Assembly (NCBI RefSeq): GCF_963583255.1
Contig: NC_084815.1
Span: forward strand, 14,059,724 to 14,123,723
Length of the DNA stretch: 64,000 nt
Reading direction: 5' to 3'
Source of the DNA: Pyrus communis
Lineage: Eukaryota > Streptophyta > Magnoliopsida > Rosales > Rosaceae
The notes under the pieces are model-generated. The model was not told where the DNA came from, searched no databases, and saw only the letters and a program-made list of their open reading frames with translations. Positions 10,314-21,989 of the stretch are shown in pieces (the stretch's first letter is position 1; every line of letters starts with the position of its first letter). The position numbers were made by a program, and so were the translations under genes.

Positions 10314-11651
10314 CAGGGTTGGCCCTAAGGGTAGCCGGGGTAGGCGATCGCCTAGGGCCCCCAAGTTCGCAGGACGCCAATTTTTTTTTTATACATCCTG
10401 TATATAAGATATAAATACATAAAACATTAAAAAAATCACAATTACTTAGTTGGTGTAGTGGAAACGATTCCACTTCGTTTTCTTTGGGGTGGGCATTTTG
10501 AAACACCTTGTGGGCACTAGGTTTTGCTTTTTTTTTTGTTTTTTTCAAATCTATGAAATTAATGGTCCCAATGGGCCAAATCCTTTTTTTTTTTTTTTTT
10601 TCCTTTTGCTTTTGAAAGTAACCTCCAAAAGCTAACAAACAAAAATCATAGAAAGGATGAGATTTACTTCATATCTATATATATAAAGGGAGCACCCCAA
10701 AATAGTGAAACATTTAAAATATCATAAATTGTCCCTTAAAAATTTTAAAATTACAAGAATTAAAAGGAGTTAAAATAATTCAACAAATATTAATTTTGAA
10801 TGAATTTAAGATTTCCAAATTTAGAAAAGAAAAAAAAAAAAACCTTCACATTAGTGGGTGGTTTATGTTTAACTTCTTATTTATGTTCAAAAATATTTTA
10901 AATAAAAATTGTTTAAATAGAAAAAACTTGAGTTTCTTAAATAAAAAACATTCAAAGGCCAATTGTCACACACCTACACGTGTGACAAATGTGTGACAAG
11001 AGGCTAGTGAAATTAATGGCCCCATGTCCAAATGCATTTTTTCTTTTCTTTTGCTTTTGAAAATAACCTAAAAAATAACAAAAACCAGAATAATCATAAC
11101 TTTGTAATCTTTTTTCTTTTAACTTCCTAGTCTTTCCATTTCTATTGAATGTGTAAGCCTATCACTTGGTCCTGAAGATTGTAATTCGAGGTAACCAAAA
11201 CTTTGAATTTAAATTTTCTTTTCCAATAATTTATTGTTAAACTAGGTTATTCTAAAATTTGATTCACTAGTGTGATGTTGATTTTAGAAAGAACACAAGA
11301 GAACCACTTGGCATTGTTGAATTATTATATTTGTCAATCAAATTTTATTGTTTTTTACTCTCTTGATCATCAAGTTTTATTGCTCTTCACTCTCAATCTT
11401 AGACTCTTGACTACAAACACTTAGTGCATTTGCGTCTAAAGACATGTGACATGTAATATGTAAGTAATGTTCGTATATTTGTTTCATTTTGATATTAATT
11501 TTTAATAATATTTGATGAAGAAATAGACTTTTTATGTAATTAGCGAATTCTTTTACTACATACCAATATACAAAGAGTCAAAGGTCCGAGAACTTTAGGA
11601 CCCTACTTTGAAGGCTCGCCTAGGGCCCCTAAATTCTCAGAGCCGGCCCTG
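10314..11651. mobile_element. non-autonomous hAT transposon, 1338 bp
   Basis: The left end reads CAGGGTTGGCCCTAAG. The right end, read inward, is CAGGGCCGGCTCTGAG, agreeing at 12 of 16 positions. An exact 8-bp direct repeat AATACCAC flanks it, the hallmark of hAT insertion. Both edges carry a palindromic GCCTAGGGCCCC box about 30 bp in. The interior has poly-T and poly-A runs and no transposase, so it is non-autonomous. It interrupts sequence following the Tat antisense ORF. Confidence 0.88.
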
Positions 11652-11659
11652 AATACCAC
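11652..11659. repeat. hAT target-site duplication, right
   Basis: AATACCAC, identical to 10306-10313. Confidence 0.9.
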
Positions 11660-11873
11660 GTTAACAATTACTTATTTATAGAATTTACATAGAGAAGTTG
11701 GTAAAAGTAGGAGATAACTTTGTAAAAATTATCAATTATTAAAAATTTCAAGATAAATTTCGAAAAAAAAAAAATTATAGATAAAAAATGCTAATCTTAC
11801 AACATATTTGTACCATCTCCCTAATAAAAATGAGACTCACATGTATTTGTGGACTCTACTTATATTAGAGAGA
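11660..11873. other. AT-rich intergenic DNA
   Basis: No gene or repeat recognised; a poly-A run lies at about 11764. Confidence 0.5.
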
Positions 11874-12027
11874 GAGTAATATTAGGTAGACTAAATTGTT
11901 AAACCAAATGATGTGTCACCAACAAGAAATAAGCACATTGATCAACACTTAATAATCCAATCATCAATCACAACATCATTTGGTTTACAAATTTGGTTTA
12001 AACGTTTTGGTCTCTCTAACATTACCC
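11874..12027. mobile_element. MITE, about 150 bp
   Basis: The ends are imperfect inverted repeats. The left reads AGTAATATTAGGTAGAC, with AAACCAAATGATG further in. The right, read inward, is GGTAATGTTAGAGAGAC, with AAACCAAATGATG further in. There is no coding capacity. Superfamily (hAT or Mutator-like) is uncertain because no clear TSD was seen. Confidence 0.6.
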
Positions 12028-12032
12028 ATAGA

Positions 12033-12125
12033 GGCAACTAGCCCTTTACCACAATGGTAAAAAGATGTTAAGCCCTTATATGATGGCGTAGGTTCAAACC
12101 CGTTGTGAGAGAAAATAAAAAAGCA
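12033..12125 (+). mobile_element. possible tRNA-derived SINE piece
   Basis: A GCCCTTTACCACAATGGTAA stretch resembles a polymerase III A box. About 50 bp on, GTAGGTTCAAACCC matches a B box (GGTTCRANNCC). Box spacing fits a tRNA-related SINE head. No clear tail or TSD was identified, and it abuts the MITE. Confidence 0.35.
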
Positions 12126-12380
12126 TTACCTTGCGAGAGATGGTACCAATATATAATATGTGTAATATTACTCTAGATAGATACACAAGTATTCTCCTAC
12201 TCCGTGACCAATGGCCCTCTCCAAAAACATTTAGCAAATTTAACCACACATACGACTGGACACACATGAGAGAAAATGTTAAATCTAAATATCTGAACCA
12301 AATCCAAAGAAAATCTCAAGTGTTGTGCTTTGTTGCAACTTGACCCAAATACACTAAAATACTTTATGAAAACACTATAC

Positions 12381-13308
12381 GGTGTGTTTGTTTGGCCTCA
12401 CATACTTTCACTAGACTAGACTGGATTAGCTATCAGTGAAATCCCATGTTTGTTGCCTACATATACTGAAGTTAATGAGACTAAAGGGGATTTGCTCCTC
12501 GCTAGAAGGTCTTAGCAAGAGTCGCCCAAGACCATGAGACTACTAAGTCCTTCATTTGGTCTATCCTCATCTCCTTTCATCCACTATCTGCTCTCTATTT
12601 TCTTGAGCACCGACAACCACCATCACACCACCACTCCCAGCTTCAGCGAGATACACCGCTAGCCAAATACCACTCTCTCCCTCTCGCCTCGAACCAATAA
12701 TTTCAAACAAGGAAAATCCCTCTTTCTCCGTCGTCCATCCCGCTCTAGCAGTTTCTCCGATTCACCTCCAAGGAATATCTTGCTCTAGCACTCCTTGATT
12801 CAATTCTTCTGAGTTTCTGGAGGTTAATTCTTTGATTTCCTGTTTTTTTTTTTTGTTTTGTGGGATGTTAATTTTGTTTGGTTGGTAGGAAAGTTGAGAA
12901 ATTGGTTTCTATCGAGATCCAAGGAAAGCAAGCATCCTTGGCAAATTTTGGTAGAATTGCAGGGGAAGAAGAAAGAAAACGAAAAGGCTTGAATTTGTTG
13001 CAGGCCATTTATGGACAAAAAAAAAAAAATTTTGGGAAATCAGTGGTCTGGGATTTTTTTTTTGGAGCAATTTGTAGATCATGCAGTTTATGGAACTCTC
13101 TAGATTGAGTTAGTGAAAATATCTGAATCAAAAGTAATAAAAAATTAATAAAATAATTAAAAAGTAGTAAAAAAATATTTAAATTCTAAAAATAATTTAG
13201 TCCATGACTTTTAGTCCGACACTACACCAAACGTTTCACTATTATTATCCTGTTTAGTCCATGCCAAGCCAGCCCAGTCCGAAATAGTCCGGTGTAACAA
13301 ATGCACCC
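12381..13308. mobile_element. TIR DNA transposon derivative
   Basis: The left edge GGTGTGTTTGTTTGG and the right edge read inward, GGGTGCATTTGTTACA, are similar. Both are followed by repeated GACT(A/G)GACTGG-like subterminal motifs. This pattern fits PIF/Harbinger- or hAT-like non-autonomous elements. The interior (about 12580-12900) is CT-rich with a plausible donor site and looks like a gene 5' leader, but no transposase is recognisable. TSD is unclear. Confidence 0.45.
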
Positions 13309-13990
13309 TAAAAGCACAAGGGCAGGTATGTCAAAATCCAAAGTTTCATATTACTTGTTCCCCTAACCCAATACAAAAACAATTATTAAAATTAAGGAAA
13401 ATTAGAATCTCATACAGTTTTTCTATATCAATTAGATTAAACATCTGTGCCATTTTAAAATTTGATTAAAGTGTTTTGATCTATAATCATCTCTATTTTT
13501 TTTTAAATTATAATAAAATTTGAATTTATCATTTTATAGTCATCTCTATTTTTTTAAATTAAAATAAATTTTGAATTTACCATTTTATCTGCATGATGCA
13601 CTTTTGCTTATTTAGTGAAAATATTAGTAATTAAATTATATTTTCTCTTTTTCCAAATATGTTTTTTGGACCACAGTTTATTTTTATTTATTTTTATTTT
13701 ATTTTTTTACTTGTTTATGCGAACATTTAATATTATTTCGTTTTTCAAATGGTTTTTTCTTTTCAAATAGTTGGTGATCAACATAAAAGCTTCGCGTAAT
13801 TTTTTCAAATTTTTTTGTGAAATTATATATATATATATTTTTTTTGCTATTTTTTTAAGTGTAGTTGTTGACAAATTATTATTAGGTACAATACATTACG
13901 TATATATTATGTGAGGATACGTTTGAATTTACAAAAAGCATTAATTGGTACGTTTATTTGCAATTTTGGTACGTTTGATTTGATACATAT
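13309..13990. other. AT-rich intergenic DNA
   Basis: No gene is visible. A roughly 65-bp segment around CATCTCTATTTTTTTAAATT is duplicated in tandem at about 13487-13590. The GGTACGTTT motif recurs on both sides of the Cassandra element. Confidence 0.5.
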
Positions 13991-14084
13991 TGTGACATCA
14001 CACATCGCCTAGGGGAGTGATCCTTAAATGTTTATTCCTATCCCTACCAAGCATGAGGCCTTTTGGGAGCTCACTGGTTTCGAG

Positions 14085-14172
14085 TTCCGTAGGAACTCCA
14101 AAGTTAAGCGAGAAGAGAGCTAGAGCAATCCCATGATGGGTGACCCACTGGGAAGTTGCTCGTGAGTTCCCA
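14085..14172 (+). other. 5S rRNA-like domain, copy 1 (in Cassandra)
   Basis: GAACTCCAAAGTTAAGCG and GATGGGTGACCCACTGGGAA match the plant 5S gene's middle and 3' half, including the internal promoter region. It is a TE-embedded 5S relic, not a functional 5S rRNA gene: the 5' third of 5S is not recognisable. Confidence 0.8.
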
Positions 14173-14261
14173 TAAACAAAACTATGAGGGAATGGTAAGC
14201 CCAAAGCGGACAATCTCGTGCTACGGTGGTGGAGCGGGATCAGGAAGTGATCCGCCCCGGA

Positions 14262-14347
14262 CCGGGATGAACCCGAAGTTAAGCGAGAAGGGGTCTAGAG
14301 CAATCCCAAGATGGGTGACCCACTGGGAAGTTGCTCGTGAGTTCCCA
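14262..14347 (+). other. 5S rRNA-like domain, copy 2 (in Cassandra)
   Basis: CCCGAAGTTAAGCGAGAAG and GATGGGTGACCCACTGGGAA repeat the 5S-derived block in the same orientation as copy 1, joined directly to the truncated end of the first LTR. Confidence 0.8.
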
Positions 14348-14420
14348 AAAAGCCTCGTGCTAGGTAGGGATGGGAATAAACATTTAAGGATCACTCCCCT
14401 GGGCGATGTGGGATGTCACA

Positions 14421-15382
14421 CATAGTGTTAATATTGGTACATTATTTTTATTTTGGTACGTTTTATTTTGTACACATTGTGTATTGGTACATTTATATTA
14501 TTCTCAATCCTATTTTCTCTTAATGTACTAAAAAAGGAAAACTTATTTCGGTACGTTTGATTTTGTGGGATTTAAAAATATTTTAAACTATTTTGGAAAG
14601 AAAATATCTTAAATTGTAGATAATTATTCCTAAATTGTTGCATTATTGTGAAAATAATTTTGAATCTAACCAACCTTTTTTTTTTAACAATTATCTCTAA
14701 AGGAGAAGAGTGTAATAAAAAAGTTAGATTATAGGAAATTTATTACAATATAATGTGCATATAGCACCAAAATTATGACAAAAAAAAAAAAAAAAGATTA
14801 ATCAAATCACTAAAAAGCACGGATGTTTAATCTAGAACATTCAAAACTGATGCGCCTATATAGAAAGATCCCTAAAATTAATTAAGAAAAAAAAAACATT
14901 TACCAAAGTAATTTTATATTGCATTAAATTATTAAATTATCTCACATAAGTTTCTCCTTCGATTTTATTACAACATAAATTATAAATATATATTTTCTTC
15001 CCAAATTTTCTTTTGAAAAAGTTAGAATACATGTGTCTTTCTCTTTCCAAAAGACTGTTACAAAGAAGAGAAGAGAAAGCTCCCCTAGATCTGCTTAATT
15101 TTGTTCTCTTCTGTTACATGTTTCTCCAATCCATTTCCCAACATCTACAGTCCAAGCTTCTCTGAAATCCATACCACTGAGTCGAACTCACACTGATCCA
15201 ACCGAGTCAACTCAACTTTCCACACTGTTTCCATACTCTGTTTCTTCAGCCAATGAGCTATAACTTCAAAAGCAGAGAGCTTGGTTATCATCTGGGATTG
15301 GCCACTTCAGAAATGGTGATTTTCCGGCGGATTGCCCCGGAACTCCGGTGAGGTTTGTGTTGGGTTTTTGGTTTAGTGTAAA
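14421..15382 (+). promoter_or_regulatory. upstream region of the NT-C2 coiled-coil gene
   Basis: 14421-15000 is AT-rich with several GGTAC(A/G)TTT repeats and poly-A runs. 15040-15382 becomes less AT-rich with CT-rich stretches typical of a plant 5' UTR. No single TATA box could be chosen with confidence. Confidence 0.35.
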
Positions 15383-18300
15383 ATGTTCAAGTCGGCGCGA
15401 TGGAGAACCAACAAGAACACGATCAAGGAAGTCTTCAAATTGCAGTTCCATGCAACTCAGGTTGGTCTAAACTCATTCTCGATTGAAATTCAAGCTTTGC
15501 GATTATTTATGTCAATTGGGTTTTGTTTCGTGGCTGAGAAAATGCAGGAAAATGGAACACGGAAAATATTTTATATTACCTGATCATCATTTTTGGCTCA
15601 TTGAGTGTCTGAAAACAGAAAAAGTTAGAAAATTTATGTGCATTTGAGAATTGTACTGAAAGAGCCAACAAGTTATATGCAATTTGAAGAGTGTGAATGT
15701 GATTGAGGTTTTCGGAGAATTATGTGTAAGATAGTGTTTGGTTTTGTGATTTCAGGTGACACAGTTGGGTGGGGACGCATTGCTGGTTTCTGTGATTCCC
15801 GTGGATGTGGGGAAGCCAACTGTGAAATCAGAGAAAGCTACAGTTCGAGACGGGAGCTGTCGATGGGAAAATCCGATCTATGAAACAATTAAATTCGTCC
15901 GTGAGCCAAGAACTGGGAAGATCAAAGAGAGTGTCTACAACTTTGTTGTCTCAAGTGTATGAATTGTTTTGTTAGATTTTGTGTAGTGAACATTTTGTTC
16001 TGTTTATGAGTATCTTATTTTGGTCTTCTTGTGTTGCATAGGGATCATCAAAGGGTAGTGTTCTTGGGGAAGTTTCTGTCGATTTTACTGACTATGCCGA
16101 GGCTACTAAATCTTCCTGCGTCGCTCTTCCCCTTAAGAATTCAAATTCTAATGCAATTATGCATGTTAGTCTCTCCCACTTTGTCAAATTATGATATGTT
16201 AGAGATCTTCTTCCGAAAGGGGTTTACAAAAATAAAGACAACAATTTGATTGTTGTGTCTTATCGAACTCTTGTTTTTGTTGTTGAATAGGTTACCATTC
16301 AAAGGTTGCAAGCAAATGTTGATCTGAGGTATATACAAATGTTGTCGTTATTTTCTGTATTTGTTGGAGTTCTCTTTTTTATGTTTCTGATTTTTTATTC
16401 TGTTTTGTTGGAGAAATTTTGAAGAGAGGTAGAATGCGGTGAAGAGGCAAATGTTAACTCCGAAGATAGAAGCTTCAAGGACCTGTTAAGCAATAAGGAC
16501 ACTGATGAAAGCGTTTCAATTGTGAGTTTCTCACTTAAAGCTTCAAATTTCATACGTTTTTGTATTGAAAAGCTTTCATTTTGTTGCTGTTGTGTTTCAA
16601 AATGTTTACTTCTTTCTGTTGAGATGGTTGCAGGTTGGGCTGATAGATGGTAGTAAAATTCATTTTTCTTCAATGCAAAGATCTTTTTCCAATTGTTTTG
16701 AAAATTTTCGTGTTAATTCACAGGATGAGGAAATTAATAGAACCACCCAAATTGCTGAGCTCAACCGCAGAGCATCTATCGGATCGGACATTACATTGTC
16801 AAGTTCTGACAGTGGCTCTGGACTTGGTACTCCACGAGAACTTGGATCAAGAGATCCTTCCAACTTTCCGTCGTCTCTGAGTCACACCTCAGTACAACAT
16901 AAACCTGATGTTTATGCCCGAACAAATATCTATGACGAGCATCAGCGGTTACAATGGGCATGGTCTGCAGACTCAGAACATGGAGCAAGTACTGATGGTT
17001 CAACAAAGAGTTCTCATGAAACCCTTCCAAGGGAACGGTCTCAACAGTCTTCAGATGACGACATTGAAAAGCTAAAGGCGGAGCTTCTTGTTCTAGCTAG
17101 ACAGGCCGATATGTCAGAGCTAGAATTACAAACATTAAGGAAGCAGATAGTAAAAGAGACCAAAAGGGGGCAGGATCTTTCGAGAGAAGTCATTAGCTTG
17201 AAAGATGAACGAGATTCTTTCAAGGCAGAATGTGAGAAACTAAAGTCCTTTTGGAAACGTGTGGATGATGCAAAAGTTAAAAACAGGTTCCAGTTAGAAG
17301 GTGGTGATCTACGGACTCTTGTTGATGAAATCAGACAAGAACTGAGTTGTGAGAAGGACATGACTTTCAATCTCCGCTTACAGCTCCAGAAAACGCAAGA
17401 ATCAAATTCTGATTTAATCCTTGCTGTACGGGATCTGGAGGAAATTTTGGAGCAGAAGAATAGTGAAATAGCAAATCCTTCCAACAGACCAGAATCCTGC
17501 GGTTATGCTGCAGGGTTGAAGGAAACCATCTCGAAAGGTGGGACAAGTGAGGATGAGGAGCAGATGGAGCTGGAGGATCTTGTTAAGGACCACAGCAATG
17601 CCACGGAAACACACCTGCTCGAGAGACAGATTGCCGAACTTTATGGTGAAATAGAAATCTATAGGCGAGACAAAGATGAGCTCGAGATGCAAATGGAGCA
17701 GCTTGCACTTGACTATGAGATATTGAAACAGGAAAACCATGATATCTCATATAAACTAGAGCAAAGCCAACTGCAAGAACAACTTAAGATGCAGTACGAA
17801 TGCTTGTCTCCCTCTGCTATCATAAATGAACTTGAATACCAAGTTGAGGATTTGGAAACGGAATTGAAGAAGCAGTCTGAAGATTTTTCAAATTCATTGG
17901 CTACCATAAAGGAACTTGAATCCCATATCAAAAGCTTGGAGGAAGAACTAAAGAAGCAGGCACAAGTATATGAGGCTGATTTAGAGGCTGTAACATGTGC
18001 CAAAGTTGCGGGTTTGGAAACAGAACTAAAGAAGCAGTCTGAAGATTTTTCAAATTCGTTGGCTACCATAAAGGAACTTGAATTCCATCTCAAAAGCTTG
18101 GAGGAAGAACTGGAGAAACAGGTGCAAGTATTTGAAGCTGATTTAGAGGCCGTAACATGTGCCAAAGTTGAGCAGGAGCAAAGAGCCATCCGAGCAGAGG
18201 ACACACTGCGAAAAACTAGATCAAAAAATGCTAATACAGCTGAGAGGCTTCAGGAAGAATTCCAAAGACTCTCTGTTCAAATGGCCTCGACATTTGATGC

Positions 18301-19794
18301 AAATGAAAAGGTAGCTCTGAAAGCAATGACAGAAGCCAGTGAACTGTGTGGGCAGAAGAGTCACCTAGAAGAACTGGTCCAAAAAATGAAGGACGAGCTC
18401 CAGGGAGTTAGAAATGATTATGAGGCAAGATTGCAGAAGCTCTCGAACCACTTAGACGAGAAAACCAAAGAGATGGAAGAGATTTTACTGGAAATGGACA
18501 ACAATTACAAGCAGCTCGACCATCAGCAGAAACAAGAGGAAGAAGTTAAGGGAAATCTCTCCCAGGTGATCTTACAACTCAAATCTCAGATTCAAAGGCT
18601 TACAGCAGAGAATAACAGCCTTTCTGAGCAAGTGGAGGAAAGCAAAAATTTGAGAGCTGATTTGGAACAAGTGAAGAAATCAATCGAGGAAGCTGAGATG
18701 CGGGCACAAAGAGGAAATGCAGAAAGAAATGAGCTGGTAAGTAAAATTTCTACTCTTAAGAAGGAAGCAGAGAAGTCATTGGAGGATTTGAATACAATGC
18801 GGCATCTCAAAGATGAAAAGGAGGTGACAGTTGGACTCCTAAAATCCGAGATAGAGGAGCTTAAAGCTCGGTGTAAAGACTTTAAACATGCTATATACGA
18901 GGATGAAGTTGAGAAAGAGAAACTTAAAAAGCAGGTATTCCAGCTTAAGGCTGACCTGAAAAAGAAGGAAGATGCGCTCACTACCGCTGAAAAGAAACTC
19001 AAGGAAAGCAACGGGTGCGCAATAGTTTCTGATGGAATTAAAACTACTCAGAGAAGCATCAAGTCTTTGCAAATTGCTTGTGGTTCGAAAGAAGTTGCAT
19101 GTATGAAAGAGAGAATAAAATTGCTCAAGGTAAAATTTCAAATTCCTAGCAGTATATTGAAACAATTTTGGCAGAGAATAACGTCTCAACTCCTTTATTT
19201 TTAACTTTTACAGGGACAAATAAAATCGAAAGAAGCTGCTTTGGGAACCTCAACTGCTTCATTTTTGGAGAAGGAAAAGGATCTCCAGAACATAATCGAA
19301 GAATTAGAGAGCACGGTGGAAGAAATAAATCAGAATAGTGCATCTCAAAAGGTAAGAAAACCTTCCATATTACGTAATGCATCTAATACAATGCTTATAG
19401 TCAATTATGATGGTTACAAGAAAATTAGAGTCCCAAAATGTCAGTTTAGGTAGTCTCTAACCGAGCATCTTGCCTTTGTCTTTGTCTATAAATGCTATCA
19501 TATTATATGTGTAATGATTGGTGCAATCATCTTATCATACAGGTAACTGAAGATGCCGGTAGTGATAAAATTGCATCAGAACAAGAACCGAGACTTTTCA
19601 CTGCTGATAACAGATACAGCGACTTGTTAACTGAATTAGCATCATTGAAAGAGAGGAATATATCAATGGAAAGTGAACTAAAGGAGATGCAAGAGAGATA
19701 TTCAGAAATAAGTCTCAAATTCGCAGAGGTCGAAGGTGAAAGACAACAGCTCGTAATGACAGTACGCATCCTCAAAAATTCCAAGAGGAGCTAA
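15383..19794 (+). CDS. NT-C2 domain, long coiled-coil protein (myosin heavy chain-related)
   Basis: Eight exons join in frame with GT-AG introns: 15383-15460, 15756-15956, 16042-16164, 16291-16328, 16425-16521, 16724-19129, 19214-19351 and 19543-19794, giving 1110 aa. Residues ~6-150 form an EEIG1/EHBP1-type N-terminal C2 domain (MFKSARWRTNKN, FKLQFHATQ, GDGSCRWENP-like RDGSCRWENP, LGEVSVDFTDYAEA, VTIQRLQ). A Ser-rich linker follows (RASIGSDITLSSSDSGSGLG). From ~290 to the C-terminus is Glu/Lys/Leu heptad coiled coil, ending VRILKNSKRS, the family's usual end. Plant relatives (At1g63300/At5g41140 group, from memory) are the same size, so the gene looks complete. NT-C2 domains are thought to bind membranes; the exact role is unknown. 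The start ATG matches the conserved N-terminus. Confidence 0.92.
17852..18175 (+). repeat. intragenic 162-bp tandem duplication (54 aa)
   Basis: Two nearly identical 54-codon units start at 17852 and 18014 within exon 6. Each encodes LETELKKQSEDFSNSLATIK and ends DLEAVTCAKV. The unit keeps the frame and the heptad register, so it lengthens the coiled coil (protein residues ~556-663). Confidence 0.92.
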
Positions 19795-20470
19795 TAACTG
19801 TTTTTCGATATACTGGAACCATATTACCTTGTACAGTTGAAACAGCTGGGTATGCTTACATCGAAAGTCCAGACCTGAGTTCATTGTGTCTGCCCATTTG
19901 GCTTCATCTCAATTTTACCTAGCTTTCATGTCCTTGCCCCTATTTTTTGTAATTCTTTTAAAGCTTGTCAATGTTTCCATGTCCAATATATATATGACAA
20001 TTTATATAATTAATATATATATTTTTTTATTGTTTTTACCTTTTCATATTAGCATCTCTTGTCAATGTCAGCAGAACTAGAGTATTTTACAATCTCACAT
20101 ATAGAGGGTTTTCACTTCTGACAAGAGTTCAACAGTTTTTGGACCAAATTTGTTTTGCTTCAATCTATATTGTATGCTGCATTCCTTTGGCGGGCGGACT
20201 TATGGTCGGCGTTTAGCATTTCTTCCTTTTTCAGTTGTATTATTTCTTTGTTGAGTTCCTTAGACAGAAAAACAGACATCAAAATTATGACTCATGACAA
20301 GTAATGCTCTGTAACATCATTGATTAAGTACCTGATTTTATTTTCGAAATTAAGTACTAAGTACTGGAAATTTGGGATGACTAGTGGTGGCTGGCATTAT
20401 TGTTCTTTGCTAGGCACCTAAGAGGAGGGTTAATTTATAAAAAGCTGATTACATGGTAGAATCTCTCTTC
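19795..20470 (+). other. 3' flank of the NT-C2 gene
   Basis: AT-rich sequence after the TAA, probably 3' UTR and intergenic DNA. No other gene is visible. It ends with TCTTC, the copia target site. Confidence 0.5.
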
Positions 20471-20858
20471 TGTTGAGAAGTAAATTGCTTACTAATTTCT
20501 TGTTAGTAAATGATTTACTTAATTCTCTATTGTCATTTTATCTAACAGATTTGGGTTCTAACAAACTTGTGCTCATATGCCAACTGTAAGGTCTTGGACC
20601 AGTCTTTCATTTTCAATTGCTCATATGCTTTGTAATTTTGTATCATAATCACAATGACTAATGTAATTGAATGGTCATGATGACTAATGTAAGAGAATGA
20701 ATGGTGCTATGAATGAAGTGTGCACATTATGCAACAGTTAGAATGTTGCAGCTGTGATTATTTCTTTGTCAGCTCTCCCTCTTTTAGCTTTCTTCTTTGT
20801 TTTGACCCTAAAATCCAAAACCATTGCTAAAATGGTTTGAGCTATTCAAATTTTAACA
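20471..20858 (+). repeat. copia 5' LTR
   Basis: 388 bp, TG...CA ends; paired with 25049-25450. Shared tracts include TCATATGCTTTGTAATT and GAATGAATGGTGCTATGAAT. Confidence 0.93.
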
Positions 20859-20974
20859 TGGTATCGAGAGCTTAGGTTCTATCTAGAATCGGGGCGTCAA
20901 ATCTATGATCGTTGTGCTTGAAATCCAACTTGAAACTTTCAACTCAATTCTTCAAATTCAGTTCTCAAATGGCT

Positions 20975-21960
20975 AGATCAAGTGTGGTGATCTCAGGGCT
21001 CCAATATTCAATGGTGACAACTATGAATTTTGGGAGATTCATATGAGAACCATCTTTAAATCTCATGGGATATGGGATTTAGTGGAGAAAGCACTTGAAA
21101 TTTCAAAATTGAAGGGCAAGAAGGTGGAAGCCAACGGCTCTACTGCTGCGGAGAAATCTTCTCTCAATGATAAGCAAATGAATGATGCAAATTCTTTGGG
21201 TATTATCTAGGGAGCTATTACAAAAGACATTTTCCCCATAATCTCGAATGAGGAGGCCTCAAAGGGTGCTTGGGATATTTTACATCAAGAATTTCATGGT
21301 GATAAACAAGTAAGATCCATTAAGCTGAAGGGTTTATATCATGATTTTGAGTTCACAAGGATGAAGGATGATGAAACTTTGTCTGTGTATCTCACTCGCC
21401 TTCTCGAATTAGTAAATCAAATGAAGAGCTTTGGTAAAGATTTACCCAAAGAGAGGTTGGTTCAAAAATTTCTCACAAGTCTAACAGGAGCTTATGATCC
21501 TGTTTGTTATGTAATTGAACAAACCAAGCATATTGAAACCATTGAATTGCAAGAGGTGGTGGCTGCCTTTAAAGGGCTTGAGCAACGCCTTGATAGACAT
21601 GCTGAGGGGGCTACTGAAAGAGCATTTACTAGTATAAGTGTCAATCCAAAAGGATCTCAATCCACCTCTTCTTTTGGTAACTCTAAGCCAAAGAAGAATT
21701 AGAAATCAAAGGGCAAGGAATGGGATTCTAAACCTCAATATGTTGTGAACCAAGGTGTCATAAATGATCAAGGAGGCAAGTCTGATCAACCTAAAGGGAA
21801 ATGTAAGATCTACGACAAACTTCACTATGGTGAGTGCTGGTTTAAAGAGAAACCAAAACCATGGATGCAATCAATTTTGCCATCTTATTAAGGATTATGA
21901 TCAGTCTAACAGGACTAGACAACAAGCAAATTTTGCCAATCAGTTAACTAAATCAGCAAC
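20975..21960 (+). pseudogene. copia gag, broken
   Basis: The translation shows FNGDNYEFWEIHMRTIFKSH, then KGAWDILHQEFHGDKQVRSI and MKDDETLSVYLTRLLELVNQ, a UBN2-type capsid. Next is a zinc-knuckle remnant, CKIYDKLHYGECW, at about 21803, in which the second Cys is Tyr. Stops occur at about 21208 (TAG in ..LGII*GAITK) and 21701. Confidence 0.82.
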
Positions 21961-21989
21961 AATGTTTTTATTCTTGCCATTCTGCTACT

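Larger units (their letters stand above)
13991..14420. mobile_element. rearranged Cassandra TRIM element with two 5S-like domains
   Basis: It starts TGTGACATC and ends GATGTCACA. The first ~280 bp match the known Cassandra LTR plan: CACATCGCC..GGGGAGTGATCC, GAGGCCTTTTGGGAGCTCAC, a 5S rRNA-like domain, then CGTGCTACGGTGGTGGAGCG. Instead of finishing, the LTR jumps at about 14270 into a second + oriented 5S-like block. It then jumps at about 14347 into an inverted copy of the LTR start, so 13991-14070 and 14341-14420 are ~80-bp inverted repeats with about seven mismatches. The flanks are CATAT (13986-13990) and CATAG (14421-14425), a likely 5-bp TSD. Confidence 0.82.

Noticed and set aside
14085..14347. 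5S rRNA genes
   Set aside because: The 5' third of 5S is missing and flanking sequence is Cassandra LTR; these are TE-embedded 5S relics.
16565..16723. Upstream extension of the large coiled-coil ORF from an in-frame ATG at 16565
   Set aside because: The conserved family N-terminus is encoded by upstream exons and a clean acceptor (TTCACAG) at 16723 starts exon 6; 16565-16723 is intron.
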